64,000 nt of DNA from Drechslerella dactyloides (GCA_020064725.1 JAGTWJ010000008.1:1054001-1118000); one strand, 5' to 3'; numbered from the stretch's first letter, positions 1 to 11,740 are shown. The notes: a model not told the origin generated them from the sequence alone. Numbers and translations: made by a program.

Positions 1-1136
1 ACCGATCGTGGATAGAGACAGGTCTGTATGCTTTTACCTTCACACGATGGGGTGGTTATAGATGAGTCTGTCGATGGCGAAGCAGCGGTTGCCTTAACGA
101 TGGCGATTTCTTGTTTCTCGCTTGGATGAGACGCGATGAGGCTGCGTTCTTATCAAGGGCTGGGCTTGGCTTTTGGTTTCAATATTGATGATCTTAGCTA
201 CAGAGTAGAGAGAGATGGATGATAGATATTGGGGCGGCTGTCGGCTGTCGTGATGGTCGTTGAGAGGAAGTGACGTTAAGAGAAATAGATGGTTGCGTGC
301 TAGGAAAGAATTCAAAACGTCATCAAAGATTGTGCGTAGCGGCGCGGCGGACTTGTCGTGCGGGCGAACAAGAAGGTTCCAGAGAGAGGCGACGTGACTT
401 GTTTTGTGACTGTCGGTCGTGAGCGCGATGCGTAACTGGAGCGAATGTCGCTGTGACTGAGCAAGTTAATATTCTCTCGATGCAGGACACCATGCACCAT
501 GCAATGTTGTCCTCTTCCGGTCTTCTAATGATCGCTCTCGCAATTGGCCCGGATGGCGGCTAACGATTGCTTGCCGTCCGGAGCAGGCGGACTGGGGGAC
601 GGAGAGTGTGAATGTGAGTGCGAGGGCGGCGGTGGAGCGGGATGAAGGGGAGCGGAGTGGAGGCGGGCTGCGATGTGATGTGATGTGATGATTGGTGATG
701 ATGTCGGCGGGCCGCGAGAAAAGATGGATGGGCAGCCGGCCGTTTGTCCGTTCTGCTGCATCCATCCATCGGCTCCGGCTGCCTGCCAAGCCGCGGCCAC
801 GCGCAACACAGCGCTCCACGCCGTTTTGACAGACAGCTGACACTTGACACTGACAGACAGTCGACAGCCGTTGCACCGCGAATTATAATCGCACAAGGGG
901 AGATAAACATGCGGGCATGTATCTGAAGCTGTGCCTGGAAATGCTCGTATCATGTATCTTTCATGCTGTGGCGTCTTGCTGCTGAGACGGCCGTCTGTTG
1001 GCGGAGCGGTGCATCTAGTACTATGTGACCTACTATGTGACCCTGCTCCGTTGCATTGACACCCGGTCCGTTCGAATATAACTATCCCAACCTTCATGTG
1101 AAATCAAAATCCAACACTCCTCTACCGCCGTCCGAC
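1..1136. other. Intergenic region upstream of the ICT1-like gene
   Basis: I see no gene I can support. Several short overlapping frames are open on the minus strand (about 94-500 and 466-1097), but they are low-complexity (His/Ser/Pro-rich) and match no family I know. They could be the leader of a minus-strand gene beyond the left edge. A 5-bp GATGT-type microsatellite of about four copies lies at 672-691. Confidence 0.5.
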
Positions 1137-1992
1137 ATGCGGTTGGCATTGAGCTGGCCCTTGCTCGCGGCCATCAAGCCTCATGCCGCTGGTCGGTACT
1201 CCCTAATAAACCATCTCCGGCTGGCGTCTACATCGGCGTCGACGTCGACACCGGCTTCATCGACTCCGGACGAGAAGGAGCTGGTGCAGGCTCGCAGCTG
1301 GCTGAAAACCTTCACCCAACACAAGATCCCCCGCAACATCGGCGAGTTCGTCTTCTCCCGCTCCTCCGGCCCCGGCGGCCAGAACGTCAACAAGGTGAAC
1401 TCAAAGGCCACCCTTCGAATACCCGTCCGCAAGCTCGAGGCCTTCGTCCCTCCGCTGTTCATCAAGGGGCTGAAACGGAACGTAAGCGATGCCTAAGACC
1501 CGGTCCCGTATTAAACATCACCCGATGATATATAATGCACCGTAATGTGCTATTACTATACGTATATCCGTGACCGCGGCTTCAGATCGGCATAGTACCT
1601 TCCATATTATATCATACTATTGTAGATATTGACAAGTAGATTTTCTGCCGTAGCCGAGATACCTGGCCAATAACGACACCGAGGTCGTCATATCCTCGGA
1701 CTCGACGCGCAGCCAGGCGACGAATGTTGACGACTGCTATCAAAAGCTCTATGACGCAATCGTCAGCTCCACCACGATCCCAGGCGAGACCAGTGATGCT
1801 CAGAAGGAACGTGTCAAGAAACTGTAAGTTTGAACGAATGCATGATGGATGCTGACAACTTCGGCTAACGGCTAGCTCGTCTGTTCTTGCCTTGAATTCA
1901 GCAGCCAAAGCTACAACGAGAAGCGTTTGAAGGAGAAGCGCAAAGCGAGTAACAAGAAGGCTTCTCGAAAGGGCGGCTTTGGCGATTATTGA
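1137..1992 (+). CDS. Mitochondrial ICT1-like peptidyl-tRNA hydrolase (RF-1 domain)
   Basis: Exons 1137-1481, 1654-1823 and 1902-1992 give 201 residues. The start is the ATG that opens an Arg-rich, Ser/Thr-rich mitochondrial presequence of about 35 residues. The core carries the class-I release-factor GGQ motif in the form SSGPGGQNVNKVNSKA, the version typical of ICT1/Pth4-type proteins. These hydrolyse peptidyl-tRNA on stalled mitochondrial ribosomes without reading a stop codon. A second conserved block (VVISSDSTRSQ) and a strongly basic C-terminal tail (KRLKEKRKASNKK) fit ICT1, whose tail enters the empty mRNA channel. There is no codon-recognition domain, so it is not a standard release factor. 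Both introns have GTAAG-type donors and keep the frame. It is convergent with the Egh16-like gene. Confidence 0.9.
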
Positions 1993-2382
1993 GATCTAAG
2001 ATATACCTATATCAACCGGGTATTAAAAGTGCGGGGAACTTCCCGATATCAGACTAAATGATCTGCTGTACATATTTATACAACGTCCTGCTAGCCTCGA
2101 TGCCAGACGTCCTACAAACAAACTGGAGCACACAATATATTTATACTGCTGTGAGCTGAAGTGCGCCACCGGTGCACCTGTAATTCAATATCCATACACT
2201 ATCCACGAAATGCAAATATCGTACAAATGGAAACGAAATGGTATTGTGGTAAAAAAAATATACTCAAACGCTAATAAAATAGAAATGAACGGAATGAAAC
2301 GACTGGCACCCGTCACACGCACGACCAGTCGACTATTGGTATCAAACTACTCGCACCGCGCTCCCCACTGACTAGTAACCCA
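1993..2382. other. Convergent intergenic spacer
   Basis: About 390 bp of AT-rich sequence between two convergent stop codons. It must hold the 3' UTRs of both neighbours. No coding signal is seen. Confidence 0.6.
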
Positions 2383-3835
2383 CTAGTTATACAGCGGCTC
2401 GGGAACTGGGACCTTGTATCTTCTTACGACGGTCGAGTTGGTGGTACTGTTGCTAGGGATATCAATGGCAGGCGGCAGCGTGGGATCGGCCTGGTCGGCG
2501 GCATCAGTAGCCGTGGCTGGTGTGTCCGTATTCTGCTCTCGAACACCCGCCCTGCCACCGCCGTTTCCTTGTCGACCACCACCCGTTCGGCCGCCTCCGG
2601 TTCTTCCTCCACCAGGTCGGTTACCGTTATTCGCCGGCGGCGTGCGACCATTGCCGTTGTTACCGTTGGCAGGAGGCGCTGCTGGTGGAGCTTGGCCATT
2701 CCCATTGCCGTTTCGACCGCCGTTCGCTGGAGGAGTCTGATTGTTCCCATTGCCATTTCGGCCATTGCCGTTGTTACCGTTGTTACCGTTGCCTTGTCCC
2801 CTCCTGACGACTGTGAATCTTTGGCAGTCGTCCTGAGCGCCTCGCTGCGCGACGGGCATGAGCACCGGCTGGTGGTTCGCGGCAGAGCTCATTGTGCAAC
2901 AGCGGTACTTGCCCGCCGGGAGGCCACCAGTGACAACGGCGGAAAGAATGCCTTGGCCATTAGCGGGGGTGTTGATTCCCTTGAAGAAAGCAAAGGTTCC
3001 TGCTGGCGGTGGCCGGCCGGAAGCGTCATCGATCAACTGCACGGTTACGTGGGTGTGACCGATGATTGTACCCGTCTGAGGATCTACTTGTTGAGGGGCG
3101 GAGTAGTAGGTCTCCGCGGCGTCTGTGGTCCATACGCACGAACGTTAGTTATTTATAACATTTAGTTTTGTTGGTTTATAAAAGGTGAGGAAATGAAGGG
3201 CACTGACTGGTGAAGAACCCGGCTTTCAGGTTGTCGGTCCGCAGCTGGATGTTGAAGTTCTGGTTCTCTACCAGATTGGAGTCGGGGTTTGGGAAAAGAA
3301 TGAGTGTAGAGACCATCTTGTTGGTCGCAGGGATGTCTCCCATCACGATGCCGTTGCACGATCCACCCTTGACCTGGAGGCCGTTGGTCTTGGTCTTTCC
3401 AGAGCAGAAGTTGATAAAGTTGGCCGTATCACTGTGGCATCGTCAGTAATTTGCATATTGATGATATAAAACCAACTGTACAAGGTAAGGGACTTACGTT
3501 CTGGAGGCTACCTGACCCGGAGTACCGTTACCAGCCTGTCCAGTCTTCCCGCTTGCAGCCTGAACATTCTGCGTAAGCAGAACCTGTGCATTGCCGCCAT
3601 TTCTATTTTGCCTCTTTCGTAGACCTCTCGGACCTCGAATGATGGTATCATCTATCGGTTCCGCACTAGCAAGCGCAAGTGCGTCTCTGTCCGCCCACAG
3701 AGCCTACAATACAAACAAGAATGTTAGCCAATGTCGTTTCTACTTTTGGTGTTTTATACAACAAATACAACATACCATAGCGTCAGCACCACGCAGGGCG
3801 AGCGCAGAAGCCAAAAGCCAAGCAAGAGTCTTCAT
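2383..3835 (-). CDS. Egh16-like secreted protein (Gas1/Gas2 family) with Asn/Gly-rich tail
   Basis: Exons in transcript order are 3835-3776, 3703-3498, 3431-3208 and 3122-2383, giving 409 residues. Residues 1-19 form a signal peptide (MKTLAWLLASALALRGADA). The body, to about residue 270, matches the Egh16-like family known from Blumeria gEgh16 and Magnaporthe Gas1/Gas2. Those proteins are expressed at the appressorium stage and contribute to host penetration; their biochemical function is unknown. Recognisable parts are the ALRGADAM start of the mature region, the QNVQAASGKTG stretch, CSGKTKTNGLQVKGGSCNG, and a GKYRCC motif near residue 235. Residues 271-409 are a low-complexity tail rich in Asn, Gly and Pro, with TGGGR repeats and a Thr/Asp-rich end. 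Family members vary in having such tails. Three short phase-consistent introns support the model. The role in infection is an inference from the family. Confidence 0.9.
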
Positions 3836-5978
3836 TTTGAATGATTCGAATATTGATATTAAAACGACCAGATAGACTCCCGTACTCTCACAGAGAATAC
3901 ACGGACAAAGCTCGCAAAGGTGAATCTGAAGGAAAGATTAAAGATATCAAATCTTTGGGAATGAACGACCAACGAAACGACCAGCGATACCCAAGGGCAA
4001 TCAATGCACCTTGTCAGAAGAGAAGGAAAAAGAAGGAGTGAAAAATGAGTGACACGAAGAACGTCGACTGTCCGGTAGAGAACAATGGGCACTGGTGAGA
4101 AGAAAGACCAAGCCCCAAGACTCGCGGGAGGTCTCGACGTTATATACATCCATCCCTAATGGGAATCTGCACCTTGCCTCCATCTGTGTTTTCCACCTCC
4201 TTCGTCTTGCAGCTATACCGCAGCCGGCCTAACCCGGTATCACTTTCCCTTGGCCAGCTGGGACCCATCTACCCTCCAAGACCTTGAAACTAAGCGGTTC
4301 GCGAGGAGATTGAATCGCCGGGTGTGCGGAGCAGTACAGCGGGGCACACTCCTACAACTACATGGCCCAGTAGCAGAATCAGAGACCCCCTTGGGCACCG
4401 ACTGCTAGACACTTTGGGCAGGCACGAAGGATTAGCCGGTTTAAGAGCGAATTAGATCCAGGCACCGCAAGCTCCCCAGGTGATGTTTCCCTCGTTTCGA
4501 GATGCTTCCGTTCAAGACATCATGCAAGGGAAGCTTTTGCCCAGCAAGCTTTGCTGCAAACGCAGTAGTCAGGGCAGTGGGTACCGAGATATATTCGAGA
4601 GCGCGCCGAATATAGCCCTCATTTTAGATACTTTTCTTTGCTCGCGTGGGAATTGCTCCACATGCTGTCAAATTAACCAAGGGTGATCCTTTCATCAAGA
4701 TCGATCAAATTGACGTCTGGTTGGCGATGGGCCGCATGGCACAGCTGGTCCGAGCAAACTGCATGTGTATCTGCACAGAGGGAGCTGCATGCAAGCCCAG
4801 CCGGGTGACCGGCCGGCCAATGTCGATTCGACTCAGGTACAGCGCTGGGCGCCAAAAAAGCTGGAGACACTGATTGTTGCGGATCCGTTTTCGTTTCTCG
4901 TTCCTGGCATTTCGCGTCTGGGATTTATTGAGGCTCTCAACCAGACAGGCTGCGGGTGATTTGCGCTTCGCTGGAGACATCTGCAAGGGAAAGGGACCTC
5001 ACGTTTGGGAGTGCTCGCAGTGGAGCGTCCTGCGTTTCGCTCCGTTTCACGTCCGCCCTTGGCACTCCGCAACACGGCTGCCCCGCCACGCCCAAATCCG
5101 CCCTCGCACGACACGATCTTGCAATGAGAGGTTTTACGATATAAAATTAGCCAAGACCTTCAATCAATATCTATAGAACCGCCACTCGGGTTTCGGCAAA
5201 TTTGAACGATCGTTTCCCTGTGGGCGGTGTTTTTGGAGATACAGCCTTGTGCATGTCTTGTTAAGGACCCGATCAGGTGCCAGATTATCAGACCTCGTAC
5301 TCGAAAACGCTCGGTTTGCAGGTTCACGTTTCTGACGTCGAACAAACGCGATCCGATAGAGGAGATATAATAATGGAGGGCATCTGCGACACTAATGAGG
5401 GAAAAGATGGCCGTTAACTTCAGCTCGCAAATGCGAATGCCGGGTCTCGCGATCGATCGATCGTGCTCTTTCTGGACGTTTTCCTCCCAGATTCTGCTAT
5501 GACGGAACTGGCTCTCGCTATCTCGTTCCTGCGGGATATATAGCCGCAGGTTGGCTTTGCAAGTTTCATGGCGAGGAAACTGCAGCGGGATAGCATCAAG
5601 TTGTCTCGGAACCCGTGACATCACGGAATCCTAGGGTATAAACAACTTGGGTAAGTGATAATAATACCGCCGTTAACTTCTTTCATCCACAAAGTCCTTC
5701 ACTACTAAATAAGTCTCGCTAAAGATATTGAATGGTGCTATAATATCGTCGCTAGTGCATGGCTCCGTGCTAGCACATACACACACCCGTGTAGGTTATC
5801 AACTGGGAAACGTTTATAGTTCATTGCGTCGTCGATTTATGCGCGAAGGTATACATTAACCGTACATGCAAGACTGATTAGCTAAATCGAAAGAAAACGC
5901 CAGCAATATGCAACCCAACCCCGGATATCCCTAGACTCAATCATACATGTTTAATCACACCAAGGAAACGAAACTGTA
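3836..5978. other. Intergenic region, promoter of the Egh16-like gene
   Basis: About 2.1 kb, bounded by the start of the Egh16-like gene and the stop of the next minus-strand gene. Several short frames overlap on both strands between 4480 and 5624, the longest being 154 codons on the minus strand. None has a recognisable domain, signal peptide or splice support, so I treat them as chance frames. Confidence 0.5.
4140..4146 (-). promoter_or_regulatory. Possible TATA box of the Egh16-like gene
   Basis: On the minus strand the sequence reads TATATAAC about 305 bp upstream of the start codon. It is the clearest TATA-like element there and would imply a leader of roughly 270 nt. Confidence 0.35.
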
Positions 5979-7205
5979 TCAGCTTGAGGTCGCCGTTGTC
6001 GAGAGGCCGACGCAGGTACACGACGTGCCCGCAGCAAACGAAGTTCCATTCGTGTACGCACACGATTGCTGGAGAGTCCAAACCCTATTGACGAACAAAA
6101 AGAAACAGATTAGCTCCGTGGACTCCTCACTTGTCTTATAACCGGCTATCAAAGGAGAATGGATAAGCGTTCGTGAAATTATAACTTACTCTCCAACTGC
6201 ATAGTTGTTATCGGCCTGGCCGAACGCATATCGCGTCGTCCTATCGGTGCTACAGTCGCCGCTTTGCGAAAACCTGACTATAAACACCCATGCGCTACCG
6301 GTCTGGTTCGGGTCGCTTGTTGTCGGTGCTGTCCCGAGGATGTCATTGAACGCGCTGCCGTCGACGTTGACGCTCGAGAGTCTGTATCCGTTCTTGACGT
6401 CGCCGCTGACGGAGACCTGGTACTTTGATGTTGCATGGCAATTTACGGCTGCACCACCGTCCACGTGCTGAGGATCGTTGCAGGAGCCTTGCTTTTGCGC
6501 GTATTTCAGGTTGAGCGTGCGCACGCCTGTTGTCAGTGGGAAGGGCGTGTAACCGGCGGTGGCGGTGCCCGTGCTGTTGTTACTGCCATCTCCTGTGCCT
6601 GCGACGGTGTTCGGCGAAACTTGTCCGCTGTTGCTGCCGCTGCTCTTATTCTTGCTGACGATAGCTGCCACGACGCCGCCAACGACTCCAGCGATGATCG
6701 CAATGATTACAATGACCAGGATGATCCAGAATGTCTTCTTTTTAAGTCCTAGGATCTTCTTCTCGGCTACTGGCGGTGGGTTATATGCTGCCGGTGCGGG
6801 GAGATTGTCGACCTTGCCGGGCGGAGGAGCCCCAGGAGGTGCAGCATAAGGAGCACCTGGTGGCGGGGGCTGCGAGACACCATATACGGGCTGATAGTAT
6901 GTCTTTTCCGCATCCACAGGCATTGGACCGTCATGATACACCCCTTGCGGCTGAACGAACGGCTGGCCTTGAGGAACCGCAGACGCAGGCGAGGGCTGGT
7001 AGCCGCCGGTATACGTCGTACTAGTCGGAGCTGGCGATATCGGCTGAGACGGCGGCGGGTATGCCGTCTGGTAACTCGGCGCCGGTGCTGGCATGACCTC
7101 GGGGTACGATTCGTAATGGTCCGGCACGGCGCCGGATTGATAACTCATGGGTGGCGGCGCGGCCGGATCGGCGAGTTGCGGCGCGGTCGCGGGATCGTGC
7201 TCCAT
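5979..7205 (-). CDS. Single-pass membrane protein with Pro-rich cytoplasmic and Cys-containing outer domain
   Basis: Exons 7205-6190 and 6084-5979 give 373 residues; the 105-bp intron has a GTAAGT donor that overlaps an apparent TAA stop. Residues 1-150 are rich in Pro, Tyr and Gln and look disordered. A KKILGLKKK basic stretch precedes a 23-residue hydrophobic segment (about 160-183, IILVIVIIAIIAGVVGGVVA), so the N-terminus is probably cytoplasmic. The outer part begins with a Ser/Gly/Thr linker and then has a domain of about 150 residues with repeated cysteines. The final exon adds a WTLQQSCAYTNGTSF and SCTC segment, which completes the domain and ends in a Ser/Thr tail. The layout is like fungal surface sensors or anchored wall proteins, but I recognise no named family. 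Function unknown. Confidence 0.75.
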
Positions 7206-9023
7206 GGTGCTCGTATTTTGTGTACCAGCATTCGAGGGCCTCTGAGCGGCCTATTGTGAGCTTCCGATTAGCAGCTGTGTGGTTTTTGTAATTGGTGTGG
7301 AGGCAGGTGTCATGGACGAAATCGAACTCACATTCGCGGCCTGGTTCATTGCTGCGTGGTCGACCTCCATGACGGATACCACTTGCGATCGTGAATATAA
7401 ATACTATTAACACTAAGTCCGAAAGGAAAAAATTTATCTATAATGTATCTGGTAGGTGTTAGTGAAAATGCTACCTAGAAGCATATGTTCGCACAGGGGG
7501 GTCCGGGGTCGCACAAGCGCTTAATCAATTCCGTACTCCCGACCACGCCGAACGGAACCCGTACCACGGGCGAAGGAACTTACATATAGGGATAGTAACT
7601 ATCAATACTATCGACGTTAAGAATCGAATCGCCGCAAAATCCGAACCCCTTAACGAATGACGAAATGTAAATCGGACGAAACCCGCGAATACAGAAGCTT
7701 AAGAGCTTGGGGACCTAGCTACAAGCTTGGATGGAATAAAAAGGGTGAAGGGAACATGTGAACAATGGCTCGAGGCGCGAAGGGCAACCAGACCCTTTTT
7801 GTTCCACTTGAACAGCAGGAGCCCGAAAATACGGAACCTGCGCCTGTTGCAGCCCCCACCAAGTCGATATTTTAAAAACTCTTAGCTAACAGTAGTCCGC
7901 ATGCTTAGCAGCGGCGTTTCATCGCCTTGCCACTTTATAACGATAGCGTAAAAGAAAGAAAAAACCTACATGTCCTCATCGCTCTATCCGAAGGCTTGGT
8001 CGGTCATTCGATCGTTTGGGCGGTAGGAAAAGACTCTGGGGGCAAGCATGAAATTAACGACCAAGCTAAGATTGGCTGGCATTGGCGGCGGCGGCTTCCT
8101 AGTACGGTTATGCGTGGATACGTTGTACTTTTTAGGAAAGGTCACTGAATCGTGGAACCTAGATTCCAAATCGACCTCCAATTTCCCGACGACTCATGGA
8201 CAGAATAATAGATACTATAATACCTCGTACGAAGTATATAATAGTAGCAGCATGCCTCGTGGACCGGTCAATTGAAACCAGCGCTATGAGCATTGAAATC
8301 GACACAGCCTTCGATTCGGTCGACGCGACAGACCAGCGCGTACTTCCGACTGCGAGAAGCTGGCTAGCCGTCCTGTGCTCTCAACTTGTGGGTTGGGTTC
8401 ATAATGACACAAGGTGATGCGTGTTGTCAAAGGCTTGGCTTGGACTTCGTATTGCATTGCACGCAAGCAGAAGCTCGCAAATCTGCAGACCCTGGTTGGA
8501 CGCCGACTGAAAGCCTTAGATCTGAAAATTGGCAGTAGCTCCCGAAGCTAGCGCATGGAGGTAAATATACACGGATACGGGAGGCAGCGGTGGTATCTCG
8601 TAATTTAGAGATGGGGCTCAATTCAGGGAGGTTCGTCTAGCGTCTAGACACTAATTGAGCAGGTGCTACAGAAAGACGAGTAGGGAAGATACTATCTTTC
8701 TGCCAGCGAATATTCCAGCAAAAACAACAGAAGGATCCAGATTAAGGGTTGTAGTAATCTGGAAGCAAGGCAATGAATTCATAAGGGAAAGAAAGAAGCA
8801 AGGGACTACGGAGCAGAATAGTCATATTAAGTCTTTAGCAAGTTCATCTTGAGGAAGTTCCTGGAGACAGAAAAGGGCAACGGAGCCACCAATATCGGAA
8901 CCACCGGAAATCTACTGGCGGTTTACTTGGGTTTAACGAATCTACGCCGTCGCGCATCTATGGTCAGTAACGCGACCTCATCCCAAAGCAGCAACGGAAA
9001 TTTCGTCGTGGGTCATTTCGAAC
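7206..9023. other. Intergenic region
   Basis: About 1.8 kb. It holds the upstream region of the Pro-rich membrane protein and the 3' side of the RRM-like gene. Between 7500 and 7900 the sequence is unusually rich in CGAA/CGAAC words, and a 36-codon ATG frame sits at 7765-7875. No recognised gene is present. Confidence 0.45.
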
Positions 9024-10642
9024 TTACGGGTCTGGAAGACACTCGAACTTAGCCCCTCCGAAGCCATCCATCGCGCGTAACTTGGCATGAGCGAAGAGAC
9101 AAGCATGAATTGATAAGAATTCGAGCTCGGCGATTTCTTGCTATATATCAGGTATGAGGTTAGTCGTCTACTCCGCCATTGCGATCACTAGGGTACCAAA
9201 TATACTTACGCCATTATTGTCACGACGAACTATGCCATCATAGAGTGTCGCGCCGAGATACTCACGATATTTGTCCAGCGACCATACGCCGCCGCTCGTG
9301 GCTTCCTTGATAGTTGTTGGATTGCGTCCACAGATTTTAAGATAACGCGTGGCCTAATCGATGTTGACCCGTCAGTATCGCTGCTTCTACACGCATAAGA
9401 TATGGAGAGGAGGCTGAAGAACTTACGCCATGGTCGCGGACCTGGTTGATCATCTCGGTGCCCTTGATGGCTACAAAATCGCCCCAAAGCTGAGCCTTGG
9501 GGCTATAATCCATTGGTCCGAGCTCGGGATCGACATATTCGAATTCAATGTTCCCATTGGGGAACTGGGTGATGAAGTCTTTAGCTCCCTCTGGAGTGAA
9601 GAAATGAAACAGGGTGGAATTTGACTTGGTCAATTGGATCTCGATAACCAGTGTGTTCCTCGTTGGCTTGATCAACTCCAGGATCTTAGAGACTTTGAAG
9701 CCATGCGGGAGCCCCGTGATCAGGACACAGCGAGTCGGTAGCTTGATTTCCTCTGCACCAATCAGCATCTACACAACACTCAACATCACGAGATACTTAC
9801 TGAGTTCTTGGACGGCAGCAACAGTTGCAGGGGAAATGATCTGGGCCTGGCTGCTTCGTTGCCCAAGCATCGGCAGTCCTGATGTAGGCTGTGAATTCTT
9901 GAACAAAGTCTGCCGAAGAGGCTCTTCGACTCGCTTCTTTTCGGGGACAGAGGTCGTAGGGGGCTGGCGAATGGGTGTCACGGGTCCGATTGGCTTGACG
10001 TTCTCGGGTTTGATATTTTCTGGAGTGACGTTCTCCGCTTTGAGGATGTCGATTCCGAGAGCGGGGGCACGACCTTTCTGGCCATTACCTTCCATGGTGA
10101 GCCTCATGGCCGACCCCTCCTGGAGGACCGTGCCCTTATCAGTATTGTCGAGTTCGAGACCTTGATCAAACAGCATGACCTTGTCGAGACTGATGGAAAG
10201 ATGAGCAGTAGCTTGAACGACGGTGGCTTCGCTGCTCTGGATGGATCCATCCTTGGGTCTGACGACACCGTTGACAAGGCAGTTGATCTCGTCCAGATGG
10301 AAGATGATTTTGGAACCAGCATCCTCGATATGGTGCCAGGACTTAAACGTCCTAGCGACTGGGTCTGCTGCAAGACTGCCGGTCGAGGTTTCGAGAACAA
10401 CCGCGCTAGCGAGAGATCGCATAGGTTTAGAACATCGAGCTTCTCGCAACCTCGCTATCACGCGTGAGGAGGATCAAAGGCCTTGGCACTTACGTTGGGT
10501 CTCGATGGCGAGGATCCATTGGGCCTCTGTAGAAGGGATTCCTCTGCGTTGCGCTGGCGAACCGGGACGCACCTAGTCCACCACCCGGCGAAGATGAAGC
10601 GGTTGGTGCGGAAGTGTTCCTGTCGCCGCGATTGAAGGACAT
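9024..10642 (-). CDS. Unrecognised protein with RRM-like C-terminal segments
   Basis: Proposed exons: 10642-10573, 10526-10494, 10442-9801, 9752-9427, 9353-9210 and 9140-9024, in consistent phase, giving 443 residues. The N-terminus is Ser/Gly-rich (SSSPGGGL). A central block (ASAVVLETSTGSLAADP ... FHLDEINCL) looks structured, followed by a Pro/Lys linker. The C-terminal third starts with VLITGLPHGFKVSKILEL and has a beta-alpha-beta pattern like an RNA-recognition motif. A second similar unit is RYLKICGRNPTTIKEATSG, and the last exon contains AELEFLSIHACLFAHAKL. RNA binding is an inference from this pattern, not from a signature match. The weak point is the first 46-bp intron (10527-10572, donor GTGCGT, no good branch point). 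Without it the reading frame breaks, so a sequence frameshift there is the alternative. The last four exons are solid. Confidence 0.65.
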
Positions 10643-11107
10643 TATGGCGGCTTGTCAGTGATCGCGACCAGGATACGACAAAGGGTCTGGCTCAAGATTG
10701 GAGTATCAGGAAGAGTGTGATGGATATGTGAGGCAGGGGAAACAGAAAAAGATGGCGATGCTGGCAAAGAAGGTGTAGTGAAGAGGGAGCATGCGATATC
10801 GCAAGCCGTAGTTTATAAGCAACCCAAGAGCGAGGGAAATTCACAAATGGGGACCTTCAGCAAAGACGTTCTCAGCGGATGAGATAGTCCATTTCTAGTA
10901 CCGCACGCTGAGCGTCTCATTATCATCTCCAGCTACCAACCCATTTGCCTATGAAGTAGGGGCGGGTGTCTATGGGTTCACAATGGCACCCGGAAGGAGC
11001 AGTATAAAGAATGAGATATGCATTGAATTGTAGGCTGAGGTATGGGCTATCTTCGGGCGAAATAGATGTACACAGGCAAGACCATTCTCTCGACAATGCA
11101 CGATAGA
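10643..11107. other. Short intergenic region
   Basis: About 465 bp between two minus-strand genes. It must hold the promoter of the RRM-like gene and the 3' UTR of the twin-CX9C gene. No further feature is seen. Confidence 0.5.
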
Positions 11108-11740
11108 CTAATGATTCTTGTGCATGAGGCCCCGAGCACAGGCAAGCTTCCCGCTCTCCGTGAGCGTGGGATCCGAGAGCCCGCACGCTTTCTCTGCTTC
11201 CTGGCTGTATATATAAGAGACCGCAATTAGGACGCTTCACTCGTGTCATTGATGTCGTTAAAGTCTACAGAAGGGACGTAACGTACGCTTCGTGTGCGCA
11301 ATCTTCCAGCGCCCGGATCTTCCTCTTGCATTTGTGAACCCGTTTCTTGTGCGTGTATCTGGGGAAGCACTTTTCCCACGCCTGTACCTCTGGCCCGCAG
11401 AGTTCCGTGACAACCTAGAAATATTACAGCAAATAGGCGCGGTCAGAGAGGCAATGCTCGTCAAAAAGCCATCTGGAGCAAAACTATAACGAGGGCCGGA
11501 TACCTTCAAATAGACGCCGTCTGGGTGATAAAGCTTGACGTGCTTCTGGCTTGCGTTTTGTGCCTCGTGCATTTTCCTCAACGCCGTTGTTACACCCGTC
11601 ACGCCCCACCAAGCAATCACCATCCCGATCAGGACAACCCAGAAGATGGGACGTCGGAGCGACCGGAGGACATGTGCTCCTGTTTGTCCGGCCGTTGGGA
11701 GGTCCGAGAACGGTGGCAGGTTGTCGGCCCTTGTTCGCAT
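11108..11740 (-). CDS. Membrane-anchored twin-CX9C protein, probably mitochondrial
   Basis: Exons 11740-11504, 11414-11287 and 11204-11108 give 153 residues. Residues 31-53 form one hydrophobic, Trp-rich segment (PIFWVVLIGMVIAWWGVTGV) after a short basic N-terminus. Downstream are two exact CX9C pairs, Cys85/Cys95 and Cys108/Cys118, separated by 12 residues: the coiled-coil-helix-coiled-coil-helix arrangement. Two further cysteines lie at 129 and 144. Twin-CX9C proteins are oxidised by the Mia40 pathway in the mitochondrial intermembrane space, and many assist respiratory-complex assembly. An N-terminal transmembrane anchor facing that space would fit. I cannot name the family member. The phases of all three exons agree, and the Cys spacing runs across the second exon, which supports the model. 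Confidence 0.75.

Noticed and set aside
525..1097. 190-codon minus-strand frame upstream of the ICT1-like gene
   Set aside because: His/Ser/Pro low-complexity translation, three frames open together, no domain or splice support; more likely leader sequence or chance in GC-rich DNA.
2414..3165. Plus-strand frames of 95-198 codons opposite the Egh16-like gene
   Set aside because: They are antisense shadows of the Asn/Gly/Pro-rich tail and disappear when the spliced minus-strand gene is accepted.
5160..5624. 154-codon minus-strand frame
   Set aside because: No recognisable motif, poor start context, no splice partner.
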